This document shows positions 9,094-17,674 of a stretch of DNA of 64,000 bases, in pieces. The stretch covers positions 1 through 64,000 of the forward strand of contig JAQXHU010000079.1 of assembly GCA_029007435.1 (NCBI GenBank), given 5' to 3'. Source of the stretch: Bacteroidales bacterium (GTDB taxonomy: Bacteria; Bacteroidota; Bacteroidia; Bacteroidales; UBA932). Made by a program: the position numbers and the translations under genes. Numbering within the stretch: the stretch's first letter is position 1; every line of letters starts with the position of its first letter. The notes beneath the pieces are model-generated. The model was not told where the DNA came from and made no database searches. It saw only the letters and a program-made list of their open reading frames with translations.

Positions 9094-9750
9094 CTATGCA
9101 TTCTTCCTGTAAAGGCGGGACCAGGTAATGAGAGACCAGACTCCGTTGATGAGATACAGGGAGCAGACTATCGGCATAAAGACGTGTCCGACAGATATAT
9201 GCAGTATCAACTGTGAAATATTGACCAGCAGCCAGGCTATCCAGCAGTCCCACTTCTTCAGAGCCGACAGCAGTTGCGCAACCAAAATCAGGATTGTCAC
9301 ACAGGCATCAAGATACGGAACCGGATCAGACGGAAATTTCCCCGGAAAGACAGCATTTCCAATCAGGCTGATTATCCATCCCCAGACTCCGGCCAAAAGG
9401 AAAATCGCAGCTATCGCGAACACCCTGCCTTTCCAGTCCAGCATTGTCACTTTCAGCGCTGAGCTGTCATCCGAACTTGCCTCCCCGGCTTTCGGATGAG
9501 TCCAGCGGTAATGCCCCAATACATTGATGCCCAACGATATAGGCTGCAGAATCAAATTTGCGTAAAGGTTCTTGTTCCAGAACATCAGGAGGAGCAAGAG
9601 CGAGTAAACATAGCCCACCCAGAAATTGTATTTGCTGTTCCGGCCCGCAAGGAAGACGCAGGTCAGGCCGGCTATGGAGGTGAGCAGGTCTATTAGAAGC
9701 ACCGGCGTGTCCCCGCCGATTGTGAACAAAGTATAATTAATCCAGTCCAT
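9094..9750 (-). CDS. pnuC: PnuC-family nicotinamide riboside transporter
   Basis: A membrane protein of 218 residues with about seven hydrophobic segments, matching the size and layout of PnuC facilitators that import nicotinamide riboside for NAD synthesis. Family features visible are the SIAGLTCVFLAGRNSKYNFW region in the first third and KKWDCWIAWLLVNISQ in the sixth segment, where W and N residues line the substrate site. Thiamine (PnuT) and riboflavin (PnuX) transporters share the fold, so the vitamin is not certain. No NadR or thiamine kinase gene and no TPP riboswitch was seen nearby. It begins 11 bases after sufB ends and is presumably in the same transcript. Confidence 0.85.
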   Translation of the reverse strand: MDWINYTLFTIGGDTPVLLIDLLTSIAGLTCVFLAGRNSKYNFWVGYVYSLLLLLMFWNKNLYANLILQPISLGINVLGHYRWTHPKAGEASSDDSSALKVTMLDWKGRVFAIAAIFLLAGVWGWIISLIGNAVFPGKFPSDPVPYLDACVTILILVAQLLSALKKWDCWIAWLLVNISQLILHISVGHVFMPIVCSLYLINGVWSLITWSRLYRKNA

Positions 9751-9761
9751 ATATCATTATA

Positions 9762-11207
9762 TTAACCCACAGAGCCTTCGAGAGAAACCTGAAGCAGTTT
9801 CTGGGCCTCTACCGCGAACTCCATCGGCAGTTTGCTGAGCACTTCGCGAGCATATCCGTTGACAATCAGGCCGACAGCATCCTCCGGACCGATTCCCCTC
9901 TGGTTGCAGTAGAACAGCTGGTCGTCACTGATTTTGGATGTGGTAGCCTCGTGCTCCACAATGGCTGTGGCATTGTCGCTGCGCACGACCGGGAAAGTGT
10001 GCGCTCCGCATTGTGACCCGATGAGAAGGCTGTCGCACTGGGAGAAATTCCTTGCGCCGGAAGCGCCCGGAAGCATTCTCACCAGACCCCGGTAACTGTT
10101 CTGGCTGTGCCCTGCGGAAATGCCTTTGCTGACAATCCGGCTGCGGGTATTCCGTCCGACGTGGACCATTTTCGTGCCCGTGTCCGCCTGCTGGTAATTG
10201 TTGGTGACAGCCACGGAATAGAACTCGGATGAAGAATTGTCACCTTTAAGAATGGTGCTCGGATATTTCCAGGTGATGGCCGAGCCCGTCTCCACCTGAG
10301 TCCAGGAAAGATGAGCCCCTTCATAACATATCCCCCTCTTGGTCACGAGGTTAAGAATTCCGCCTCGTCCCTGGGCATCGCCCGGATACCAGTTCTGGAC
10401 CGTGCTGTATTTGACATCGGCATCTTTCAGCGCCACAATTTCGACCACCGCCGCGTGAAGCTGGTTCTCGTCCCTCATCGGAGCGGTGCACCCTTCCATA
10501 TAGCTCACATACGAGCCCTCGTCCGCCACAATAAGCGTGCGCTCGAACTGGCCTGTACCCTTCGCATTGATTCTGAAATAGCTGGAGAGCTCCATCGGGC
10601 ATCTTACGCCTTTCGGGATATAGCAGAACGAACCGTCGCTGAAAACGGCCGAGTTCAATGCGGCGAAATAATTGTCTCCGGAAGGAACCACAGTGGCCAG
10701 ATATTTCCGTACAAGGTCAGGATGCTCTTTGACTGCCTCGCTGAACGAGCAGAAGATTATTCCCCTGTCCGCCAATTCTTTACGGAATGTGGTAGCCACG
10801 GAGACCGAATCGAAGACAGCATCGACCGCAGCGACTCCTGCAAGCACGTCCCTCTCTTTTATAGGAATGCCGAGTTTGTCGAATGTCTCCGCTAACTTCG
10901 GGTCAATTTCTTTAGGCCTGCCGGTATCCTTTTTGGGCGCCGCATAATATATAATATCCTGATAATCAATATTAGGCATATCCAGATGAGCCCATTCCGG
11001 AGCTTTCATCCCCTGCCATTTGCGGAATGCGTCAAGGCGGAAATCCAGAAGCCATTGAGGCTCCCCTTTCCGTCCGGAGATCATTCTCACTATATCCTCG
11101 TTCAGGCCCTTCGGTATGAAGTCCTGTTCGACATCGGTCACAAATCCCTCTTTATATTCTTTGCGGGTGATATCCCTGAGCAGTTCCTTTTCTCCGTTGA
11201 TATCCAT
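9762..11207 (-). CDS. sufB: Fe-S cluster assembly scaffold SufB
   Basis: The 481-residue main scaffold subunit on which the Fe-S cluster is built, normal length for the family. Conserved blocks include [17 protein letters not shown], the [12 protein letters not shown] stretch, [25 protein letters not shown] and [11 protein letters not shown], and the C-terminal [16 protein letters not shown] followed by [16 protein letters not shown]. The ATG at 11207 lies 4 bases after the aroC stop. sufB is therefore attached to the aromatic-acid genes on one side and to pnuC on the other, instead of directly to sufC. No sufS, sufE or sufU is present in the window. Confidence 0.98.
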   Translation of the reverse strand: MDINGEKELLRDITRKEYKEGFVTDVEQDFIPKGLNEDIVRMISGRKGEPQWLLDFRLDAFRKWQGMKAPEWAHLDMPNIDYQDIIYYAAPKKDTGRPKEIDPKLAETFDKLGIPIKERDVLAGVAAVDAVFDSVSVATTFRKELADRGIIFCSFSEAVKEHPDLVRKYLATVVPSGDNYFAALNSAVFSDGSFCYIPKGVRCPMELSSYFRINAKGTGQFERTLIVADEGSYVSYMEGCTAPMRDENQLHAAVVEIVALKDADVKYSTVQNWYPGDAQGRGGILNLVTKRGICYEGAHLSWTQVETGSAITWKYPSTILKGDNSSSEFYSVAVTNNYQQADTGTKMVHVGRNTRSRIVSKGISAGHSQNSYRGLVRMLPGASGARNFSQCDSLLIGSQCGAHTFPVVRSDNATAIVEHEATTSKISDDQLFYCNQRGIGPEDAVGLIVNGYAREVLSKLPMEFAVEAQKLLQVSLEGSVG

Positions 11208-11211
11208 AATT

Positions 11212-12285
11212 TCAAATACGTTTCATCAAATCAGCCAGCACTATGGCTGTCATTGCCTCCACCACCGGCGGTGTGCGCAGCGCGAAACAGGCATCGTGCC
11301 TGCCGGGAATCTCAAGTTCCGCCATCTGTCCAGTCGCGAAATTGAAAGTCTTCTGCGGCTTGCTGATGCTGGACGTCGGCTTGAACGCCACCCGGAAAAC
11401 TATAGGATTGCCATTGGTGATTCCACCATTCACTCCACCGGCCCCGTTACGGGACGGATGGACACTGAGATGCAGGTTCATATCACCGTGACGGCTGTCC
11501 ACCGTGTCAAACGGGTCGTTGTGCTCCGAACCCTTCATTTTGGCAGCCCTGAATCCGTCTCCAAATTCTATTCCCCTGACTCCGGGAATTGAGAAAATGG
11601 CGTGGGCCAGAAGGGACTCCACCGAATCGAAGAACGGCTCGCCAAGGCCGGCAGGCACTGAAGTGGTGACACATTCGACCACTCCGCCAATGGAATCACG
11701 CTCTTTTATAGCTTCGCCGATGACATCTTTCCATATTGCGGACGGCGGAAGGCTGTCCGGCTCAACTCCATTCAAGTCTGCCTCAGTCAAAGATTCAAGA
11801 GCATCCTCACGGGACACCCCGCCGACTTCAATAAGCCTGGCCGTTATGCCGCAGACACACATTTTCTTGGCCACGACTCCGGCGGCCACTATAGGAAGAG
11901 TGAGCCTCCCGGAAAAATGTCCTCCTCCGCGCGGGTCGTTGAAGTCCATCCACTTGATGCTGGCGGTATAGTCAGCGTGGCCGGGCCTCGGTATATCGTT
12001 GAACAGCTTGTAGTCACCGGACTTGGTATTCCGGTTCCTGAAAATGATGGCCAGCGGCGCGCCTGTGGTGAAGCCGTTGTAAACACCGCTCAAAAGTTCC
12101 GGAACATCAGCCTCGATACGGGGAGTAGTACCTTTCGGACCGCTCTTTCTGCGGAGAATGTCCGCTGTGAAATCATCAACGCAGAGAGGGATGCCCGGCT
12201 GGACGCCGTCCAATACAACGCCAATCGCCTCTCCGTGGGACTCTCCGAAGATGGAGACCCTGAATTTTCTTCCGAAAGAATCCAT
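11212..12285 (-). CDS. aroC: Chorismate synthase
   Basis: The last enzyme of the shikimate pathway, converting EPSP to chorismate with reduced FMN; 357 residues, normal length. The N-terminal [20 protein letters not shown] is the first family signature. The second is [13 protein letters not shown] near residue 125. [16 protein letters not shown] and the C-terminal [18 protein letters not shown] are also diagnostic. It starts 6 bases after the stop of the fused aroD-aroA gene and ends 4 bases before sufB, so it joins the shikimate and suf blocks into one apparent transcription unit. Confidence 0.98.
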   Translation of the reverse strand: MDSFGRKFRVSIFGESHGEAIGVVLDGVQPGIPLCVDDFTADILRRKSGPKGTTPRIEADVPELLSGVYNGFTTGAPLAIIFRNRNTKSGDYKLFNDIPRPGHADYTASIKWMDFNDPRGGGHFSGRLTLPIVAAGVVAKKMCVCGITARLIEVGGVSREDALESLTEADLNGVEPDSLPPSAIWKDVIGEAIKERDSIGGVVECVTTSVPAGLGEPFFDSVESLLAHAIFSIPGVRGIEFGDGFRAAKMKGSEHNDPFDTVDSRHGDMNLHLSVHPSRNGAGGVNGGITNGNPIVFRVAFKPTSSISKPQKTFNFATGQMAELEIPGRHDACFALRTPPVVEAMTAIVLADLMKRI

Positions 12286-12291
12286 AAGCTG

Positions 12292-14409
12292 TCAATTTAA
12301 TCTGCCGAACAATTCGGAGAACGTCGGGAATGACTTCGCAACGCACTCTGTATCATCTATTTCAATAGGACTGTCAGCTCCGAGTTCCGCCACACGCAAA
12401 GCCATCACCATACGATGGTCGTGGTGAGAAGTGAATTTGCCTCCTCTGAGCAGATTGCCTGTCAAAAGACGCTGCTGCAGAGAATGGCCTTCCACTATCA
12501 GCCTGTCGCCTGATATTTTTGCGTTCACTCCCATCGCTGTGAGCATATCAAGTACCGCCCGTCCCCTGTCGCTTTCTTTGTTCGCCAGTCTTCCGACTCC
12601 GGCTATCCGGCTCGTGCCCTGGCAAAACGCCGCAAGCACCGATATTATCGGGAACAGGTCCGGGCAGTTGCCCGCATCCACATCGAAGGCCGTGAGAGGC
12701 GCTCTCTGCACGTGCACAGTCCCCTTGGAGTCGTCATCGCCCATTTGGGAAAGGCTTGCTCCGGTCTCCATAAGGATATCCATTACCGATAAATCAGCCT
12801 GCAAAGACTTGGTATCCAAACCAGTAAGTTCAACACGCCCGAACACCGCCCCGGCCACCATGAAATTCGCGGCAGAACTCCAGTCACCCTCTATGTCCAT
12901 TTTCGCAGGCTTGTAAGACTGTCCGCCTTTGATATGGAAAGTGATACCTGTGCAGTCATTCCAGTCTTTCGATTCGGCGAAGTCTTCCCCACCCTCCATA
13001 TCGCACCATACCTTCACTCCGAATGCTTTCATAACATCCATTGTGATAAAGAGATACGGTATGCTTTTCGGATTTGTCAGCTCTATGACCGTATCTTCCT
13101 GAAGAAGCGGAAGAGCCATCAGTAGTCCGGAGACAATCTGCGAGCCGCCCGCTCCGGAAATCCCGGCGTGTCCTGCCCGAAGTCTGCCACGTACGTCAAG
13201 CGGAACGAAAACCTCTGCCGGATGGTTTTGCTCCTTAGTCGGTCCCGGATGTTTGCCGGCACGCTCCCCAGCCTGGACCAACCTTACCCCAAAGGCCGAC
13301 ATTATTTCCTCAGCCCCTTTCAAAGGCCTGTTGGTCAATGTTTTCTCTCCAGTGATACGGACATTTCCGTTCCCGAGAACAGACATCAGAGGTATCATCA
13401 TCCTGGTCAACAAGCCAGACTCCCCTGTGTGCAGGGAATCTATTGACAGCGAGCCTTCTCCCGCCCCGATTCCTTTGATTGTCAATGCAGAGCCATCCTT
13501 GGCGACATTGCCGGAATCATAAGCGAGCCCGACAGTAACCTCTGCGCCGAGCGCCCTGGCCACGGAAATGGCTGATTCGTTGTCCCCGCAAGGTGAATAG
13601 CCGCGAAGTACCGTGACACCGTCAGCAAGGGCAGCGGCCACGATAGCTCTCTGGGCGAAACTCTTCGACGCAGGCATCTGTACCGGAACCAAATCCGGAT
13701 ATCCAAGGAAATGTCTTCCCCCATACACATATTCGCGGACGGAATCTGTCGACATCTGACCAGGAGCAGCCGCATCCTCCTCTGTCAAAGCGGCATACGT
13801 ATACGGAGCGCCCTTGGCAAGACATTCTGTCCGGCTGCGTTTTCCAGTTTCCCCCATTGAAAAGGCAATGAGTTTTCCCGGCTCGAAATGGTCATAAAGG
13901 GAAAGGGTTCTCGATGCATCTTCTGCGTTTCCGGCTGTCGTGACAATCTTGGCGATATCCGCTCCAAGGGCGAAGCATTTCTCTGTCAACGCCTTGAGGG
14001 CTTCCACCGAATCTGTACCGGCAAAATCGTGATACGACCTCACGAGCACGGTTCCACATTCACGAGTCTCCCTGCGTATTCTTTTGGACATCATCGGAGG
14101 CGCCTCGATTTCCAGATCAGCATAAGCGGCACCCGCATGTATGGCTGTTATCAGCATCGATTCGGCTTTCTGGGACGCCTTGGTGTCAAGCTTCCTCTCA
14201 TCAGTCTCCGTCCCCGCCAACGAGGCCCGCACTTCTGAAATGCGGCAAGTGGCCACCAACGGGACATCGGAAGAGGAAAAGAGTTCCTCCACCTCGTCCT
14301 GCGTCAACGGACACCTGTCAATGCGGATTTCGGCCATTTCAATGCGCCCGGAATCCAGCAGTTCGAATATCTCATCAAGTTTCCTGTTCTGTATCGATGT
14401 GCAAATCAT
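12292..14409 (-). CDS. aroDA: Fused 3-dehydroquinate dehydratase (type I) and EPSP synthase
   Basis: One continuous frame of 705 residues from the ATG at 14409 (an in-frame TTG lies 6 bases upstream). Residues 1 to about 225 form a type I dehydroquinase with catalytic His127 in SYHDF and the Schiff-base Lys154 in DIAKIVTTAGN, plus the FSMGETGKRSR block. Residues about 240-705 form EPSP synthase with the MPASKSFAQRA shikimate-binding motif (Lys249), SLHTGESGLLTRM, and the late DHRMVMALRVAELG motif. Both active sites look complete. The fusion covers pathway steps 3 and 6. Shikimate dehydrogenase and kinase are not in the window. Upstream is the sulfatase gene, downstream aroC. Confidence 0.94.
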   Translation of the reverse strand: MICTSIQNRKLDEIFELLDSGRIEMAEIRIDRCPLTQDEVEELFSSSDVPLVATCRISEVRASLAGTETDERKLDTKASQKAESMLITAIHAGAAYADLEIEAPPMMSKRIRRETRECGTVLVRSYHDFAGTDSVEALKALTEKCFALGADIAKIVTTAGNAEDASRTLSLYDHFEPGKLIAFSMGETGKRSRTECLAKGAPYTYAALTEEDAAAPGQMSTDSVREYVYGGRHFLGYPDLVPVQMPASKSFAQRAIVAAALADGVTVLRGYSPCGDNESAISVARALGAEVTVGLAYDSGNVAKDGSALTIKGIGAGEGSLSIDSLHTGESGLLTRMMIPLMSVLGNGNVRITGEKTLTNRPLKGAEEIMSAFGVRLVQAGERAGKHPGPTKEQNHPAEVFVPLDVRGRLRAGHAGISGAGGSQIVSGLLMALPLLQEDTVIELTNPKSIPYLFITMDVMKAFGVKVWCDMEGGEDFAESKDWNDCTGITFHIKGGQSYKPAKMDIEGDWSSAANFMVAGAVFGRVELTGLDTKSLQADLSVMDILMETGASLSQMGDDDSKGTVHVQRAPLTAFDVDAGNCPDLFPIISVLAAFCQGTSRIAGVGRLANKESDRGRAVLDMLTAMGVNAKISGDRLIVEGHSLQQRLLTGNLLRGGKFTSHHDHRMVMALRVAELGADSPIEIDDTECVAKSFPTFSELFGRLN

Positions 14410-14443
14410 TGTCAAACTTTTGGCTTAATTTGCAAATATAGCA

Positions 14444-15991
14444 CTAAAAGTTGGCAATCCGCACTTCCTCAAGCCTGTTCTTCATTTCCTCAACCTTCTC
14501 AGGATATTCAGCGGCGACATTGCCCTGCTCGCCGGAATCTTCCGTCAGATGATAAAGCTGGGGATCAAGGGAGTACCCTGACTCTATGGAAGTGAGCCTG
14601 AAGAACTTCGTTCCCTTCGAAGGTTCGATATATTTCCATTCGGCATCCCGGATCTCAAGAGAACGGTTCAGAGCCATTGACACCACAAAATCCCTGTCGG
14701 TTTCGTTCTTTCCAAGCCAGGTGAGGTGGCTGTCTCTTGAATCGGACGCCATACCGTCAGGCACCTCCACTCCGGTCAATGCCGCCATCGAAGCAACGAA
14801 ATCTATTTGTGAGACAAGAGCATTGCTGGTGCTCTTATGTTTCATCCCCTCAGGCAGATACACGATGAACGGGACTGTGTTGCCGGCCTCGAAAGCACTG
14901 TATTTTCCACCTCTGAAAGGTCCTCCCGGCCTGTGGTCTCCACAGAGTTCCATCGCCTTGTCCTGATAGCCGTCATCAAGCACCGGTCCGTTGTCGGAAG
15001 TGAGAATCACTATGGTGTTCTTGTCCAGGCCCTGTTCACGGAGAGCTGCCATCACCTGGCCGACTGTCCAGTCAAACTGAAGGACAGCCTCACCCCTGAG
15101 GCCCATTGGGCTTTTGCCGCGGAATCTGTCGTGAGGATAGCGAGGAACGTGTATATCATTGGTGCATATATACATAAAGAACGGGGAACCCTTGTGGCTC
15201 TTTATAAAATCTACAGCATGCACGGTAATCGAGTCAGCTATGTTCTCATCTTTCCAGAGGGCTTTTCCGCCGCCTTTCATATAACCGATTCTGCCTATTC
15301 CGTTCACGACTGTCATATCGTGCCCGTGGCTGTGGACAAGTTTCGTAAGAAGTTCCGGATTGGTGGAGGCAAGCGGTTCTCCTTCAAATGGTTTGTCATA
15401 CCTGACCTCTATCGGGGCATCAGGATCCCAGTTGTCCACTTTCCCGTTTTCGATGAACACGCAAGGGACACGGTCTGCTGTCGCAGCCATAATATAATGA
15501 TAGTCAAAGCCAAGATCTTTCGGAGTCATATCCAGTTCTCCGTTCCAGTCCTGCATTGCCGTCTCGCTTCCGAGACCGAGATGCCATTTGCCGAAAGCTC
15601 CGGTAGCATATCCCGCATCGTGGAACACATCGGCCAGTGTATATTGCTCCGGCCGGATTATCATTCCCGCATTTCCAGCGGCGATATCCGTGCCAGTCCT
15701 GCGGAAAGGGTAAGAGCCCGTAAGCAGGGCATACCTTGAAGGCGTGCTCGTGGAGGAGCAGCAATGAGCATTGGTGAAACGGATTCCGGCGGAGGCAAGG
15801 GCGTCAACATTTGGAGTGCTGACCCGCTCGGCTCCATAGCAGGACAAATCCCCGTAGCCCAGGTCGTCCGCAAGAATCACTATCACATTCGGTTTCTCAG
15901 GCATTTTGCCACAGGACTGGGCGGCGGCGATTACGGCAGCCGCTCCCAGGACAGATTTGATTGGAATATTGGCCATATTTGCAAGTGTCAT
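14444..15991 (-). CDS. Serine-type sulfatase lipoprotein
   Basis: A 515-residue S1-family sulfatase that would remove sulfate esters from a glycan or aryl sulfate. The signal peptide ends AAAQSC (Cys27). The metal motif VILADDLGYGDLS has Asp42 and Asp43. The formylglycine motif is STPSRYALLTG, with Ser82 at the converted position, so maturation needs an anaerobic sulfatase-maturing radical SAM enzyme, not present in this window. DNGPVLDDG and KWHLG are further family motifs. The ATG at 15991 overlaps the aroB stop as ATGA, so translation is probably coupled; the ATG at 15976 is an alternative. Its place inside shikimate genes is unusual and gives no clue to substrate. Confidence 0.92.
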   Translation of the reverse strand: MTLANMANIPIKSVLGAAAVIAAAQSCGKMPEKPNVIVILADDLGYGDLSCYGAERVSTPNVDALASAGIRFTNAHCCSSTSTPSRYALLTGSYPFRRTGTDIAAGNAGMIIRPEQYTLADVFHDAGYATGAFGKWHLGLGSETAMQDWNGELDMTPKDLGFDYHYIMAATADRVPCVFIENGKVDNWDPDAPIEVRYDKPFEGEPLASTNPELLTKLVHSHGHDMTVVNGIGRIGYMKGGGKALWKDENIADSITVHAVDFIKSHKGSPFFMYICTNDIHVPRYPHDRFRGKSPMGLRGEAVLQFDWTVGQVMAALREQGLDKNTIVILTSDNGPVLDDGYQDKAMELCGDHRPGGPFRGGKYSAFEAGNTVPFIVYLPEGMKHKSTSNALVSQIDFVASMAALTGVEVPDGMASDSRDSHLTWLGKNETDRDFVVSMALNRSLEIRDAEWKYIEPSKGTKFFRLTSIESGYSLDPQLYHLTEDSGEQGNVAAEYPEKVEEMKNRLEEVRIANF

Positions 15992-17082
15992 TGTTTCATA
16001 TATCCGAGCATCTGATTGACAGTCAGGTCTTCCACACGCACATCACCGATTGAGGAAATGAGGACGAAATGCACGAGAGAGCCTTCGGCTTTCTTGTCAT
16101 TGTACATAGCGGAGGAGAGGTCCTCAAGGGAATATGGGCATTTGGCCGGAAGCCCGGCGGCCTGGAAATCTTCCGAAAGGCTGTTTTCTAGTCCTTTGTT
16201 TCCATAAAGTCCTTCAGAGAGCCTGGCGGCAAGGATCATTCCCATCGCAACGGCCTCGCCGTGGGTTATGTCGTCACCCCGTTTTCTTGCCTCCCACTCG
16301 ATGGCGTGTGCGAATGTGTGGCCAAGATTGAGTTTGCGGCGTTCCCCGTTCTCAAACTCGTCACGTTCCACCACCCCGGCCTTGACCAATGCGGCAGCGT
16401 TTACAAGATCCTGCAATTCTGCCATATGGGACAACATAGCAGCCTGATGGTCATTCGATTTTCTTATGGAGGCAAGTATAGAGACCGCTTTCCCGTAATT
16501 TTCGGAGGTATTGTCAATGATGAATGTCTTCACCAATTCAGCCGCGCCTGAGATAAAATCCCTATACGGCAATGTAGCAAGCACTTCCGAACACTCGAAA
16601 GTGAATTCAGGCTGTCTTATGACTCCAAGGATATTCTTGAAGTCGTCCAGGTTGACGCCGTTTTTCCCACCTATGGCAGCATCCACCTGGGCAAGAAAAG
16701 TGGTGGGCATATAAGCAAAGCGAATCCCTCTTTTGTATATTGACGCAGCGAAACCGGCCATATCGGTCGTGATGCCACCGCCTATTGCAAACAGCATAGC
16801 TTTCCGGTCGGCAAGTTTGTCCATCAGCCAGCCGCAAATTCCGAGAACTGTGGTGATTGTCTTGTTCTGTTCCGTGGCATCAATCAGCATTGTGCCCCTG
16901 CAATTTGAGAACGGTTCCAGGACCCGCTCAACTCTTTCTGCAAATGGGGCGGTGTTGCGGTCTGCGACAATGTAAACTGACGGACAGGCTGACAGCCAGG
17001 TCACCGCATCTTCGACTTTCCGGCCCGCGCGGATTACGCACAACGGCCTTTTATCTTTCTCTATTTCAGACATTTTACACAT
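15988..17082 (-). CDS. aroB: 3-dehydroquinate synthase
   Basis: The second enzyme of the shikimate pathway, an NAD- and Zn-dependent cyclase, 364 residues. The NAD-binding region FAIGGGITTDMAGFAASIYKRG and the PTTFLAQVDAAIGGKNGVNL block are family signatures. The zinc site is formed by Glu in FIISGAAELVKTF-like sequence (here FISGAAELVKTF), and by His in LNLGHTFAHAIE and ITHGEAVAMGM. Two in-frame ATGs, 17082 and 17073, are possible starts. It is the first gene of the long minus-strand run and has a well-formed promoter 22 bases upstream. Its stop overlaps the sulfatase start. Confidence 0.97.
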   Translation of the reverse strand: MCKMSEIEKDKRPLCVIRAGRKVEDAVTWLSACPSVYIVADRNTAPFAERVERVLEPFSNCRGTMLIDATEQNKTITTVLGICGWLMDKLADRKAMLFAIGGGITTDMAGFAASIYKRGIRFAYMPTTFLAQVDAAIGGKNGVNLDDFKNILGVIRQPEFTFECSEVLATLPYRDFISGAAELVKTFIIDNTSENYGKAVSILASIRKSNDHQAAMLSHMAELQDLVNAAALVKAGVVERDEFENGERRKLNLGHTFAHAIEWEARKRGDDITHGEAVAMGMILAARLSEGLYGNKGLENSLSEDFQAAGLPAKCPYSLEDLSSAMYNDKKAEGSLVHFVLISSIGDVRVEDLTVNQMLGYMKQ

Positions 17083-17103
17083 CCTTCATTTTTATTCCAG
17101 ATA

Positions 17104-17133
17104 CAAACTTACGGAAAAATCTTGCTATTTCAA
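17104..17133 (-). promoter_or_regulatory. Promoter of the aroB-suf gene run
   Basis: On the minus strand, TTG (17133-17131) is followed after exactly 19 bases by TAAGTTTG (17111-17104). This fits the Bacteroidota primary-sigma consensus TTG-N19/20-TAxxTTTG. It lies 22 bases before the first aroB start codon, leaving a short leader. It overlaps the divergent tRNA-Leu promoter. Confidence 0.72.
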
Positions 17134-17152
17134 GCTAATTATAATATATTTG
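17122..17152 (+). promoter_or_regulatory. Promoter of tRNA-Leu
   Basis: TTG (17122-17124), a 20-base spacer and TATATTTG (17145-17152) match the Bacteroidota primary-sigma promoter. The tRNA begins 57 bases downstream. The -33 region is inside the span of the opposing aroB promoter, so polymerase binding at the two sites is probably mutually exclusive. Confidence 0.7.
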
Positions 17153-17209
17153 CAACTCTGATTCCATTCCGTTGGCAGGCCGTTGATACGGGAAGCCATC
17201 CGGAGAAAT

Positions 17210-17295
17210 GCCCGAATGGCGGAATTGGTAGACGCGTTGGACTCAAAATCCAATGTCCTTAAAAAGACGTGCCGGTTCGAGCCCGGCTTTGGGCA
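17210..17295 (+). tRNA. tRNA-Leu (anticodon CAA)
   Basis: An 86-base class II tRNA with a long variable arm. The acceptor stem pairs GCCCGAA with TTTGGGC, with discriminator A at 17295. The D-arm contains GGTAGACGC, the anticodon loop is CTCAAAA (anticodon CAA, reading UUG), and the T-loop is GGTTCGAGCC. The CCA end is not encoded. It is followed at once by a terminator, so it is a single-gene unit. Confidence 0.97.
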
Positions 17296-17300
17296 CTACA

Positions 17301-17340
17301 GGTGGGTGTTTTCTAAGTTTTTAGAATCACCCATCTTTTT
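17301..17340 (+). terminator. Rho-independent terminator of tRNA-Leu
   Basis: GGTGGGTG pairs with CACCCATC, extended by TTCTAA with TTAGAA around a very short loop, and is followed by a run of five to six T. It starts 6 bases after the tRNA. Confidence 0.88.
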
Positions 17341-17363
17341 CATTCTATGCACAGTCCTCGCCT

Positions 17364-17510
17364 GTTTTGTCCACCAATCGTCGCTGATCTGTGGGACAAC
17401 TGCGCAGCAGGTTCGTCCACCAAAACCGGTATCTCGGTGGACAAAATGACTTCATCAGCAGTTTCGTCCACCAGGGCAGGCCTTTCCGTGGACAAAAAGT
17501 CATTTTTCTC
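17364..17510. repeat. Array of three GTCCACC...GGTGGAC hairpin units
   Basis: Three imperfect copies of a 46-51 base unit start with GTCCACCA at 17369, 17415 and 17466. In the second and third units this is matched by GGTGGAC or CGTGGAC about 20 bases later, so each can fold as a hairpin. Short linkers such as TTCATCAGCAG follow. On the minus strand two frames stay open through the array. One gives a repeated STE...VDE peptide (LSTERPALVDE, LSTEIPVLVDE), but there is no convincing start or family match. I treat it as a non-coding repeat of unknown function. Confidence 0.6.
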
Positions 17511-17555
17511 ATAGTTTTTGTCACAATATTCATAACTCCGCATTGCGCCGGAGGC

Positions 17556-17563
17556 TAACTTTG
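17556..17563 (+). promoter_or_regulatory. Possible -7 element for the G8-tract lipoprotein
   Basis: TAACTTTG matches TAxxTTTG and lies 112 bases before the lipoprotein start. No TTG is found at 18-20 bases upstream, so the match is only partial. The stretch 17511-17674 holds nothing else that I recognise. Confidence 0.35.
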
Positions 17564-17674
17564 CCATTGTCAGTTTCGACCGGACGCCGGCAGGGCTGGG
17601 GCACTGCCCTGGATGGCAAAGAATGTTGCATGAAGACAAATGAAAAATAAGTATTATTCAAAACAATATTGAAA

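Noticed and set aside
9094..9750. PnuC homologue as a thiamine transporter under a TPP riboswitch
   Set aside because: The gene starts 11 bases after sufB, so no room exists for a riboswitch, and no thiamine kinase is adjacent.
14837..15739. Long + strand frame opposite the sulfatase
   Set aside because: It lies wholly inside a gene with complete sulfatase motifs and shows no family features.
17183..17449. Open frame across tRNA-Leu and its terminator
   Set aside because: It is read through a clear tRNA gene and terminator, so it is a chance frame.
17369..17473. CRISPR array
   Set aside because: Only three imperfect units, each with internal hairpin symmetry, and no cas genes or equal-length unique spacers.
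17340..17639. Minus-strand protein gene through the hairpin array
   Set aside because: A 99-residue frame is open, but a second frame is equally open, there is no recognisable domain and no good start context, and the region looks like a nucleotide repeat.
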